Shown in pieces: positions 24,572-35,036 of a DNA stretch of 64,000 bases. The notes under the pieces are model-generated. The model was not told the DNA's origin, searched no databases, and saw only the letters and a program-made list of their open reading frames with translations. Both the position numbers and the translations under genes were made by a program. Source of the DNA: Azolla caroliniana (Eukaryota > Polypodiophyta); NCBI GenBank assembly GCA_043228905.1, contig JBHGNT010000016.1:4402001-4466000 (forward strand), in the 5' to 3' direction. The first letter of the stretch is position 1. Each line of letters opens with the position of its first letter.

Positions 24572-27500
24572 TTAAAGACGACGAGTGAAACGAGTCGGCG
24601 CTAATTGCGGACCAGGTTTGTCCGGATACTTTCGGTGGAAATCAGCAAGAAGATCTTGTGCATTGGCAACATGCTCGACGGGTTCCCAAGTACGTTCGCT
24701 CGGACTATAACCGAGCCAATCAACCAAGTAATAAAGTTTGTTGCGAACAAGTTTGGAATCGAGGATGGTAGCAACTTCATACTCCGGGCCGGCGTCCAAC
24801 TCCAGCGGGGGCGGCGGTGGTGTCACACGATCGGGAATGGTGTTTGCTTTATAAGGTTCAAGAAGAGAACAATGGAAAACCGGATGTATTTGAAGCTGCG
24901 GAGGGAGATCAAGGCGGATGGTGACATCATTAATCTTCCCCGTAATACGGAAAGGACCAAGTCGTCGATAATCCAACTTGTCGCATGGTCGAGTAGTCTT
25001 GATGTGACGACATAAGAGCCATACTCGATCTCCGATGGCAAAAGAGGAGGGAATCCGATGACGATCCGCATAAGTCTTCTGTGTGTGTTGAGCATGACGA
25101 AGGTGAGTAGAGAGATCCATCTGGATCTTGTGTAGCCTCTCCAAATGATCCTCGGCACGAGGGTTGGTAGGTAGCTCCGGAGTGTCGATCACCGACCAGC
25201 GAGGATGGAAACCGGTATAAGTGAAAAATGGGGAGACCCGAGTCGAGGAGTGAATAGCATTATTATACACAAATTCCGCAAAGTGGAGAATCTCGGCCCA
25301 ATCGTCCTGTTGATAACTCAGGAAACACCGGAGATATTGCTCCAGCGTTTGGTTTGTTCGTTCCGCCTGTCCGTCGGTCTGAGGATGGTAGCCGAAGGAG
25401 AGGTTGCAGGAGACCTTGAGCATCTTGAAGAGATGCTGCCAAAATTTGGAGACAAATTGCTGGCCTCTGTCACTGATAATACTGTCTGGGAGGCCATGAT
25501 GCCGAAATACCTCACGCATGACAAGAGCGGCGGTTTCCTCGCTAGTGATGGCTTTAGTACATGGCACAAAATGTGCCATCTTCGTATATCGATCGACGAC
25601 GATTAGGATAGCATCGAACCCCTTCGAGACCGGTAGATCTGTGATAAAATCAAGACAAATAGACTGCCATGGCTTACTTGGAATCGGTAAAGGTTCCAAC
25701 AAGCCATATGGATGGTGTCGTGGCATCTTTGCTCGGAAGCAAGCATCACAGGTCCGAACGTAGTCGTCGACAAAACGGCGCATGTGGGGCCACCAAAAAG
25801 ATCGTTGCACTAGCTCCAACGTCTTAGTACTACCGAAATGTCCCGCCGTATGGGTGTCGTGACAATGTTGGACGATTTGAAGGCGACATGAGCAATCGGG
25901 GACATATACACGCTTTTTAAAGAATAACAAACCATCATGATATTCGAATTGTCGATAGTCAATACCTGGTTGTTGAGACTGAGAACAGGATGCCCGAGAA
26001 GTATCAATGTGCGCCAGGATGTCTTGAGCAAAACTATCCGTCTTCAAGGTTGCACGTATGTCATCGGTAATCCGTGAATCCATCGGGGTGTGAAAAATCC
26101 GCGTCGTGTGCAATCGTGTTGGTCCCAAGATTACTTGCTTTTGATTATCAAATGTTGCGTCACCAGGACGAGGTGCAAGATATGAACGTCGTGATAGTGC
26201 ATCTGCTTTTCCTTGCTGCTTCCCCGGTCGATATGTGATTTTGAAGTCGAAACGCGTGAGGAATTGCGCCCACCGAGCTTGCCGTCGATTTAGTACGCGA
26301 GCGTTCTGAAAATAAGCAAGATTTTTATGATCGCTAAAGACAATGACCTGATGTGGAGAGCCCTCCAAGAAATGCCGCCATTGTACAAATGAATCCACGA
26401 TGGCTAATAACTCCTTGTCATGTATTTCATAGTTGATTTCTGCGACATCGAATTTGCGCGAATGGAAAGCCACCGGATGCAACTCTTCTTTATCGCCTTG
26501 TTGAGAAAGGATGCTACCGAGGGCGAAATCAGATGCGTCGGCCTCCATGATGAATGGTTTGCTTGTATCCACATGAGCTAGAATCGGTGCTAATGTAAAG
26601 GCTTTCTTAAAATGCCGAAAAGCCATATCTGCTTTTATGGACCAAAGAAATGCTTGGCCCTTCTTCATAAGTTGTGTGAGAGGTAAAATAATCTTCGAGT
26701 AATCTTGTATAAACTTACGGTAGAAGTTAGCAAAACCTAGAAAACATTGTACATCTCATACCGACCGTGGAATTTGCCACTCTAGTACAGTTTGGATTTT
26801 AGCTGGATCCATGGCGATGCCCTTTGAGGAGATGACGTAGCCTAGAAATTCCACTTGCTTGCAGTCAAATCTACATTTTTCTAGCTTGGCATAAAGACCA
26901 TTCTCACGGAGTCGCTTTAGTACTAATAGTACATGAGAATCGTGCTCTTCCTGGGTCTTCCAATAAATCAACAGATCATCCAGATAAATGATCAAACAGA
27001 TATCCAAGAGGTCTCTGAATATATCATTTGCCATGTGTTGGAAGACTACGGGTGCATTGGTTAGGCCAAACGGCATAACAGTATACTCGAAATGCCCATA
27101 CCGTGTGCGAAAGGCGGTCTTCCACTCATCTCCCGGTCGGATCCGCACGAGATTATACGCTCCTCGTAGGTCGATTTTAGTAAAAAACTTGGCACCATTA
27201 ACTCGCTCTAAAAGACTTGATATAAGAGGAAGTGCATACCGATTCCGGATGGTGACTTTATTCAATCCGCGGTAATCAACGACAAGACGAAGTGAGCCAT
27301 CTTTCTTCTTGACAAAGAAGATGGGTGCACCGGCCGGAGATTTCGAATGGCGGATGAACCCGCTTGCCAAGTTCTCCTCTATGTAGGCTCGAAGGACTTC
27401 TAACTCGGTGGGTGACAAGTTGTAAATTGGTCCCCATGGTGGCTCGGTTCTTGGTTGTAAATCGATGGGACAATCATAGGGACGGTGATGAGGAAGGGTA

Positions 27501-28150
27501 CCGGCTTTTACCTTGTCAAATACATCGGCATAAGGATGATATTTTGCTGGAAGTTGTACTGAGGAGTCCTTAATAGTCCTGGAAGGATGTACTGATATTG
27601 CAAATAGGAACATTGCCTCCTTGGGTCCTTCTTCGCGTAGTTGATGGAGTGAAATGGTTGAAACTTGGTGAGGTGATTCTTGGGGTGGTCGATATCGGAC
27701 TTCTCTTGTTCTCCAATCTATGGTTGGATTATGTAATTCAAACCAAGGTAATCCTAGGACAATGGGATGCTCTGGACTACTAATTATATTAAATGATATT
27801 ACACACACAAAACTATCTAGGACAACTTGAATGGGTTCTGATTCTTCTACAATATTCCTAGAAGCAATGGGACGACCATCAATGACTACTATAGATGCGG
27901 GACAAGGAAGTTTTCTTAAGGATATCTGAGAAGCTTGGGCAAAATTTCGATTAATGAAACAGGAATTAGCTCTGGAATCTAAAAGTGCTAGGACGAGTAC
28001 TGGGGGAGTACTTTTAGTACTAACAATGACTTGGGCTAGGAACACATTGCTAACTTGCTTGGAAGGAATGGAACCACTAATGAGCTGTACAGATCTAGGG
28101 CTGCTGTCCAACCAAACGGCTCCTATTTTGGCTGGACTCAATCGTTTAAC
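24572..28150 (-). pseudogene. Gypsy chromovirus-type pol of element C, one premature stop
   Basis: The frame starts by -1 shift from gag at the heptamer 28150-28144 and ends with TAA at 24574-24572. Domains in order: aspartic protease with LLDSRANS (about 27980; the usual Gly of DSG is Arg), RT with DYRGLNKVT, MPFGLTNAP and YLDDLL (about 27000), RNase H (MEADASDFALG, YEIHDKELLAI, KADALSRR), integrase with H-H-C-C finger, LDFITDLP, ISDRGQQF and DGQAERTN, a GPY/F-type module (RRLGPFRI), and a chromodomain (YLVDWLGYSPSERTWEP, about 24690-24740). The only stop is TGA at 26758-26756, at a position fitting a former CGA. The chromodomain places it with the chromoviruses. Confidence 0.92.
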
Positions 28151-29262
28151 TCTTCATCTAATTGACTAAGGATTTCAAATTTATTTGATATACTTGGGCT
28201 ATTAGTACTATGAATACTATCAAACACTCTATTAGTACTATTAATACTATCAGACACTCCTAAGGGAAGAATTGACTCGGGTTTAGTACAGGCTACAATT
28301 TGATTTACCTGTCTTCTTGGCCTATGGGGACAATTGATTGCGATATGCCCTGGTCCACCGCAATAAAGACATAATCGATTTGCACGTCGTCATTGCTTTT
28401 CTTCTTCCGATAACGGGCCGCGTCGACACATGGTATCGATCTCCATCGGTGTCGAAGTATTTGCTTGAGGTATGTCTCGTGCAAATGGCCTAGCGCGTGG
28501 TATCTGTAATTGACGTTCCGAACGCCGTTCGAAGAGGCGGTTGTCACATCGGACCGCTCGACTGATTGCCTCCGTAAGAGAATTTGGTTCTTCGGGGAAA
28601 GTTAGAAGTAGATATTTGACATCATTTCGCAGGCCATAGCAAAACTGCTCCATTAGTGCTTGATCATCCCAGGGTATGTCGGAAGCGAGTAGGCGGAAAT
28701 CCGCCGCATAGGCAGAGGCTGGATGATCGCCTTGACGCAATCGCCGGATCTTGTTGATCGTCGTCCTGATGCTATCGGTGTCTCCAAAGCAGGCTTTGAA
28801 CTCACTAATAAAATCTTCAAAGTTATTAAGCAAGGGCGATTGTTTTTCTAGAAGCGGAGCGAACCATGCTAAGGCTGAGCCGCTAAGCAACGTGCCTATT
28901 AAGCTGACTCAAGATGCATCAGTGGGGTATCGGGAAGGATGCATTTGGAGGACTAATCGTACCTGATTAAGGAATCCCCTGAATTGCGATCGCGTTCCAT
29001 CAAATTTCCCAGGAAGTCCAATCTTCGGCTCTTTATGAAATCCTTGGGGACTTGATCCTTGTTGTTGCAATGCCGCTTCGAGTTGTTGCACCCGTAACGC
29101 TAACTCCCCATGTTGTTGCTGCGTTTGTTGCTTTTCTAGAGCGATTTGTTGCAGATCCCCTATCAGCCGTTGGTTTTCTTGTTCCAGGGCAACAAACTTT
29201 TCTTTTAGGCACTGTAACTCGGAGAAAACGGATTGATATTCTTGGGCGCTAACAGTAGCCAT
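28138..29262 (-). pseudogene. Gag of element C, two premature stops
   Basis: Starts ATG at 29262. It has an N-terminal Gln-rich coiled-coil stretch (residues about 10-70), a retrotransposon gag core (LPGKFDGTRSQFRGF, WFAPLLEKQ, GDHPASAYAADF), and a zinc knuckle LCLYCGGPGHIAINC (about 28370-28325). It ends with TGA at 28140-28138, overlapping pol. Premature TGA codons at 28911-28909 and 28392-28390 both fit CGA-to-TGA change. Confidence 0.88.
28144..28150 (-). other. -1 ribosomal frameshift heptamer GTTAAAC at gag/pol overlap
   Basis: The minus strand reads G TTA AAC in the gag frame, four bases before the gag stop at 28140-28138. Slipping back one base gives GTT AAA CGA and enters the open pol frame exactly. 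This fits the X XXY YYZ rule for -1 frameshifting. I did not establish a downstream pseudoknot. Confidence 0.75.
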
Positions 29263-29428
29263 AGTAGGGGGAAAAGGATAGGAGGATGAGGGAGAACGAC
29301 AAGTAGGTTGGAAGAAAGAAATTGGTTCAAACTATCAGGAATAGTACTAAAGCAGAGATGGAATTAGTACTAAGAAGAGTAGTACTATTAGTACTAAGAG
29401 GACGGGACTGCGTAAGATTCCCGAGAGA

Positions 29429-29762
29429 GAGGAAGTGAGAAGAGGAGAGAGAGAGAGAGAAATAGGATGATGACAGCAGCTCTTATATTATATGAAAGAT
29501 AAGTACAAATCGGCTAAGAGGCTTAAGACTGGTGTTGAACCAATTTGGTTCAAAACAATGCCTTGTGCCTCCTTTTATAGTGTTTTTAGGAATAATCCTG
29601 AAGCTTCTAGAATGTTCCAGAGAGATCTGGAATATACATCAATTTTCTATGATAAAGCATAAATGAAAATAATATCCTACAAAATACAATTCATAGTCTA
29701 ATGGTAAGAGCTCGACCCATGTAGCATAAGGTCATGGGTTCGAGTCTTGCCATATCATGACA
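29429..29762 (-). repeat. 5' LTR of element C
   Basis: Minus strand starts TGTCATGATATGG. The plus strand contains a tRNA-like pair of boxes, CTAATGGTAAGAGC (29698-29711) and GGGTTCGAGTCT (29736-29747), the latter a good B-box match. Confidence 0.88.
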
Positions 29763-30562
29763 GCTACTCTTCTGATCCACTCTCTGAGCTTTGTCGGTTT
29801 TTTCTTTGAGTGCCCGACAGTCGGCTTTGATGTGTCCTGGTTTCTTGCAGTATTTGTAAATTCGGTTGTCCTGGGACTTGCTCTGGCTTCGTTGATTGTT
29901 CAGCTGTCGGGAAGAACTTCTTCCCCGGTTGTTCGATCGGTCGGTCGAACCTTGTACTACGTAAGCTTCATCTGCCGAGTCTTTGGCGAAAGACTATCTC
30001 CGAGCTGCTTCAGCCAAGATTGCGCTCGTGACTTCGGAGTACTTAACGGTAGCTGTTGAAGCATTGCACACGGTTGTAACGAAAGTTTCCCATGAAGAGG
30101 GGAGACTACTCATGAGTATCATTGCTTTGAGTTCATCCTCGATTGCCGTCCCCTGAGACGAGATTTGGGAGCTTATGCTTTCGTACTCATTGAGGTGTGC
30201 CTGAACCGAATCGGATTCTTTCATCCGCAAGTTGTAGAGGCGCCGAATCAGATACATCTTCGTTGCCGCGACCTTCTTTTCATAAGTTCCGACAGTGTTT
30301 TCCAAAGTTCAAAAGTTGTCGTGCATGATTGCACTCTGAAGTACATTGACTCCGACAAGTGCATCCGAATCGTGGCGCGGACAATTCTATCCAGCTTTAG
30401 CCACTCGTTTGCCTTGTATGCTTCTGGAGGATTTTCATTCTCAATCGGGTCTATCTGACCCTTGACTATGAGATAGTCTTGCATTTGTTCCTTCCAGAAG
30501 TTGAAGTTCGAACTGTCGAACCTCCTTAGACTTATCTCCGATGAGCCGGATGTTGATGCCAT
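29763..30562 (-). pseudogene. Copia gag of element B (split from pol by element C)
   Basis: Begins MASTSGSSEISLRRFD at 30562 and has the UBN2/gag core (NFWKEQMQDYL, YNLRMKESDSVQAHLNEY, LPSSWETF). A frameshift near 30290 and a stop near 29996 break it. A zinc knuckle at about 29850 (CKKPGHIKADC) lacks its first cysteine, which reads Tyr. Element C begins just downstream. Confidence 0.82.
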
Positions 30563-31232
30563 CTACTTCGGTTTTGGTTGGTAAGACTCGGTTCGGAGTT
30601 GACTACGAACCTTAATGGAGTGCAGTCAGTCGGCTCACCCGATATCGTTCTAGTCGGTTTTGAACCCGAGTTGGTTTGGTTTCGGATACTTGTTGCTGAA
30701 CTTGCTCGGAGTGACTCCGGTAACTCGAGGGACAGAATCGGCTGGTTTTTCCGAATGTTGTCGAGTCGTAGTGAGCCCGGTTAGCTTCCGATTGTATGTC
30801 GAATACCGATTACACGAAACCGATTGTTTGGGCCGATACTGCTTTGGATGACTGCAACAATGAGAGGGATGGATCCAACTGATCCTCCCGAATGTCAATC
30901 AGCCGAGTGAAGCACGAATTTGGTTGTTGCCTGGAGACCAATCTGTAGCGGGTGGTTACAGCAAGCGGATGAATAGCGTCTGGTGACCTATTCAAATGTT
31001 GTTTAACCGAATGAAGCACGATTGGGTCAGTTGTTGCTCAAGGAGCTCCCCTCAAGTGGTTACAATCACAGGAACAGAGTACAGCCGACTGGCTTACTCC
31101 AATTTGTGATTTAACACAGTGAGATGCGAGCTTTTTGTTTTTCTTCTCCCTTCTCTGTTCTTCAAAGAAAATGAAAACAGAATGTTGTGTGGTGTACTAT
31201 GACGGCCGGTAGCAGGTTGAAGAACCTCCAAC

Positions 31233-31244
31233 GCTCTGATACCA
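31233..31244 (-). other. Primer binding site of element B (initiator tRNA-Met)
   Basis: Minus strand TGGTATCAGAGC, the exact 12-base match to the 3' end of plant initiator tRNA-Met, two bases inside the 5' LTR. Confidence 0.9.
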
Positions 31245-31246
31245 AA

Positions 31247-31322
31247 TGTTGTGGACAAGGCCGTCAATGCGGAAGTGCAAGCAACATTCGTGATGAAGAA
31301 GAACCTATGTATGCGCATAAGC

Positions 31323-31370
<48 letters not shown>

Positions 31371-31561
31371 CACAAACAAATGTTGTATTCCAATAGCAAC
31401 AGTTACAAAACAACAACCAACCTTTACTAAAGGTTACAAAGTCACTATATATAGTGACTATCCTAGGGCAACTGCCCTTTATGCTATTTACAAAAATAGC
31501 CCAAACTTGGGCTGTCCAAAGGGACAGTGTGAATACAACCATTATACACTCGTATTTGACA
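31247..31561 (-). repeat. 5' LTR of element B
   Basis: 315 bp, with a GA microsatellite (about 31328-31368) at the same place as in the other LTR. Most differences from 20549-20874 are transitions. Confidence 0.92.
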
Positions 31562-32516
31562 CCACCATAGAGTTCTCTCTATGTCTCATTACGAATAGTC
31601 TACCGTAGTCATCGTAGTTGGAGTTGGTGGCGTAATTCGTGAGTTGTCGGCTTATGGACGTTGACTCGCGCATCTTCTTTCGGCACTCTTCTTCGCGGTG
31701 GCCGACTTTGCCGCAATATCCGCATTCGATTGAGGTTTGTCGGCTCGGACCAGCGGAATGGTGGCTCCCCCTTCTTCCGAAGGTTCCTCGATGGCCTCCA
31801 TCTTGTTGTCGTAATTGAGAGTTGTTTTCATAAGTCGGGCCTCGTCCCCCTCGTCCTTGGCCGAATCGGCCTCTTCTTGCACGGCCGCATCCTCTTCCTC
31901 CGTCCAAGTGCGTGTAGAGCATTTGGCCTTCCGAGCTATTACTCCTTGTTCAAACATGGTTTTCTTCAAACAACAACATGGATTGAAGATCGAAGAAGGA
32001 GGACGGATTCTCCCGTGCTAGTACGACGGTCCGCATCGCGCCGAATCGTGGCGCAAGGCCGCCGAGACATATTTACACCATCTCGTTATCCTCCACATTT
32101 ACGCTTATCGAGCCGAGCGCATCACAAAGCTCCTTGATCTTCAAGGTGTAGCTTGTGATGGACATATCCCTTTGTTGGATATTATTCAACTCTAGTTGAA
32201 GCTTCCTTGCAGTCGTGTTGGCGGCAAAAATCTTTTGTAGGTTCTCCCATGCTTCCTTTGGCGTCCCGGCTTCGCGAATGTAGCCGAGCATGTGGTCATG
32301 TACACATGTCGCCAAGCAATACATTACACGACTCACCGCTTGCTCCCATGTTGCATAGTTGGCGTCTTTCGGGTCAGGGCGGTCTTCTTATGCTCCTTTG
32401 ATGTAGCTCCAATAGCCTTGGCCGACAAGGTATTGGTGCATCTTGTACTCCCAAGATACAAAGTTGTTGCGATCCAACTTCTCGCTAGGGAGAGCGCTCC
32501 CCATTTGAGTATTCAT
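31562..32516 (-). pseudogene. Copia gag of element A (split from pol by element B)
   Basis: Minus strand from about 32516 leftward: FVSWEYKMHQYLVGQGYW, then VMYCLATCVHDHMLGYI and NIQQRDMSITSYTLKIKEL of the UBN2 gag family, an RGR/GGRG-rich stretch, and a zinc knuckle CGYCGKVGHREEEC (about 31715). Stops near 32390 and 32075 and a frame change near 31950 break it. It runs directly into the left target copy of element B. Confidence 0.82.
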
Positions 32517-32676
32517 TGTCGATGTAGATTTCTTCCTTCTTTTCTTTTCCTTCTCTCTCGAACACGAGCTATGTAGTCGCACTACGATAACGATGAGCCG
32601 ATTCTTCTTGAACGTCAGCGTAGAGCACAACACACGATCAGGATGAGGCGAGTGGGCTAGATCGAGCTACCAAATC

Positions 32677-32688
32677 GCTCTAATACCA
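32677..32688 (-). other. Primer binding site of element A (initiator tRNA-Met)
   Basis: Minus strand TGGTATTAGAGC abuts the 5' LTR. It matches the initiator tRNA-Met 3' end at 11 of 12 bases. Confidence 0.88.
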
Positions 32689-33157
32689 TGTAAAGAATCA
32701 ATGGTGATTCTTGTGTAGTGGAAGAGATGTGAGTTATGTGTGTATGTGTGAGAGAAGAGCGGAGAGGAGAGAAACACAAGATAGATAAGAGACAATATGA
32801 AGTACTCAAGAAGAAGAAGAAGGACATGTATATTAACAAGTAGAATATGAGATACAAAATAGCGTTACAAGGAGTCACAACCAACTAAAAATGGAGTAGG
32901 AGGAGGGTGCTTTATATAGAGTCACCCTCTCTCTTCGTTTACTCACTACAACGTTCACTCTCTCACTACCTAGAGGAATGTGAAGTCTTACGGTCATGGG
33001 GAATGTGGAACCCATTAGTTATGTGTCATAGAATATGAATCTATGACACGTAGTTTAATGTGTAGAGAGTGGTGGTGTGACTCTTGACCTTTGAGTAATC
33101 ATAGATTCTCAAAAGGTGTGTTCACACGTTGCTCTATGTTGAGCTTGATTCTCAACA
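32689..33157 (-). repeat. 5' LTR of element A
   Basis: 469 bp, the same length as the 3' LTR, followed by the right CCAAT target copy. Contains CTTTATATAGAG (about 32910-32922). Confidence 0.95.
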
Positions 33158-33162
33158 CCAAT

Positions 33163-33357
33163 CTTGAACCAAACCGGTTAAGCGCAAACTAGTTTAGGAA
33201 CCGGTTTAGCCAAGCCAATTAAGCTTTAACCAGTTTGCCCCAAATCAATTCAGTTTTGCGTGAGCCATCCCAAACTAAGCTCAAACCAATCAAGGAAGCT
33301 CAAGCCAAAACCGAACTATTTTTAAACGGTTTAACGATTCGGTTCAAGCTTGAGCTG
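33163..33357. mobile_element. Inverted-repeat element copy 2, right part
   Basis: Continues copy 2 after element A and follows copy 1 up to GGTTCAAGCTTGAGC. The expected terminal CCATTGCC is missing because an LTR-like sequence starts at about 33358. Confidence 0.6.
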
Positions 33358-33900
33358 TGTTAAAGCTAGATCTTAATGTAAGCATGAGATAAGGATATAA
33401 TAGATAGAAAAATAAGAGAGGAGAGAGAAAGAAGGGTGTCAATCCACCCGACCACCCCCGAGTGAAGCGATCGAGGCGGACTTGAGCCTCGATCGGCGTC
33501 CCATACCACCGTCGTGGCGTTGAGTCGTACTTGGTACTAGCGCACTCGCTACAAGAGTTTGATCCACTACAAGTACAGAGTCTCGACATAGTCAAGAGTT
33601 GTCAAATGAAGGTAGTTAGGCCTCATATTTATAGCCAGATCTAAGGCCCCTAGGCAAGTTCACACTTGGCCTTAATGGGTTGCCTCAATCCCAAGGATTA
33701 AAAGTAATCCTTCCCATCTTTACACTCTCGTTTAACCCTCACACTTTATCCATGTGTATAGAATACTACAGTACGGGATATTATATGGTCATGCCCATAA
33801 CAAGCCGAGCTGTTGCTGATTCTTAGCATTAAGGATGAAGTGGCATGATGCTAAAATATCAAATTTGGAAATATTACATTGCACATGTTAACCCCCAACA
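33358..33900. repeat. LTR-like sequence, possible solo LTR
   Basis: Begins TGTTAAAGC, ends CCCCCAACA, and lacks coding sequence. Part of it (GTCCCATACCACC at about 33500, AGTCTCGACA at about 33580) recurs in the first intron of the TFIIH gene (about 42100-42250), so it is a dispersed repeat. No target duplication found. Confidence 0.4.
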
Positions 33901-35036
33901 TTGGCCCTATGTAATGTACAAGGTAAAAATACGAGAAAGTACCCAATTGCATCTCACTACCCTTATGCACCTTGGCTCTCGCAGAGCCTTAATACTTCGT
34001 CAAACTCACTTACACAAGCTAGGTGTTGAGGTGGCATCATGGTATTATCACCCAAATATGAAGATATGCAAGGTATGAAATGAAAAGCTAGTGGGGGATG
34101 AATATCATTCACTTATTGCATGCTTAGCGTATAAGGTAATTCACGAGAAGTACGATGACTTGTTAGATGGGCGTACGATAATGTTATTGTCATACTCAAA
34201 TCTCCACCACGAAGGGTGAGCACATTTGTGCATGCATTGTTTTCACATATAGAGTTTTTACTATAAGGTAGTAATCCCCCTTGTTAGAAAAGAGTGTCAT
34301 ACGAAATGCTATGTTGATTTGGTCCCATTGGTCAAAATGGACCTCATCATGGACAATAAAGCATCTCTTCTATTATATTCCCTATCTTTCCTCATATTCT
34401 TCTTATTATATAGTCAACCATTACTACTATCCATTACCATTTGTAACCCTTTTTATTCCATATCTTCAGAGATTTCATTGGTTTGGCTCGTCCCCAAGCT
34501 TCCATTACGGCAACTAGATTTAGTTCTAGACAAAAAGTCAATGTTACACCTCATTATGACAACACCAAGTAATGTGGATTACCACAAGAGACGATTTTCT
34601 TCTTCTATCGTATATCCGACCATCGATCGGTTCCCAACATTACACTCATTTTGAAGCCCGTTTTCGTCGGACATAAAGCTATAGCCGGACACTTGGCCAA
34701 GAGATTTGCTGGGGATAAAGAGTTTCTTTGTGAATGTTGTTGTGAAGAGAGGAGAGGGTCTCTGTTTCTGTGGTCTGTACAGAGTAGATCTTAAACCTTA
34801 TACATCAAAAACATTTTTAACTGTTTAAGTATTGGTAGCTACTAGCTACTTGCATGGCTTAGGGTTTTGAGTCTTTAGGAAGAAGAAGATGGATGGGCAG
34901 AGAAACGCAGGGGAGCAGGATGGATTTGTTACTGTAAACGAATGGAGAAATGGTGGTTTGTAGACATGGTTAATCATCGCTGGCTTTTGGTTGTGATGGC
35001 AGGACTCGTGGGCTCACCTCCATAATTTCATATATC
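33901..35036. other. Intergenic sequence upstream of the PPR gene
   Basis: No recognisable gene or repeat. A short open frame starting at about 34890 ends within about 25 codons and may be an upstream ORF in the PPR leader, but this is not established. Confidence 0.4.

Larger units (their letters stand above)
24229..29762 (-). mobile_element. Ty3/gypsy chromodomain element C (innermost, youngest)
   Basis: LTRs of about 332-334 bp (24229-24560, 29429-29762) differ by one substitution (GGGATCG versus GGGTTCG) and one GA unit. It sits between the gag zinc knuckle and the protease of element B. Two overlapping frames, gag (29262-28138) and pol (28150-24572), are complete except for three premature TGA codons. 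The outer LTR ends on the 24229 side are approximate, and I could not identify a target duplication or primer site. It is the youngest of the three by LTR identity. Confidence 0.93.
20549..31561 (-). mobile_element. Ty1-copia element B, nested in A
   Basis: LTRs 20549-20874 (326 bp) and 31247-31561 (315 bp) differ at about nine positions plus a GA-repeat length change. It has a tRNA-Met primer site and lies between gag and protease of element A: reading A's gag into its protease on the minus strand across the insertion restores continuity. Its own coding region (gag 30562 leftward, pol to 21072) is split by element C. Without C it is about 5.5 kb. Confidence 0.93.
16721..33157 (-). mobile_element. 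Ty1-copia element A (outermost of three nested elements)
   Basis: Two 469-bp LTRs (16721-17189 and 32689-33157) differ at about eight positions (about 1.7%). They are flanked by a perfect 5-bp target duplication CCAAT (16716-16720 and 33158-33162). The element reads leftward: 5' LTR on the right, tRNA-Met primer site, gag, protease, integrase, RT, RNase H, polypurine tract, 3' LTR on the left. Its gag-protease junction is split by element B. Without B it is about 5.4 kb, a normal copia length. Multiple stops make it inactive. Confidence 0.95.
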
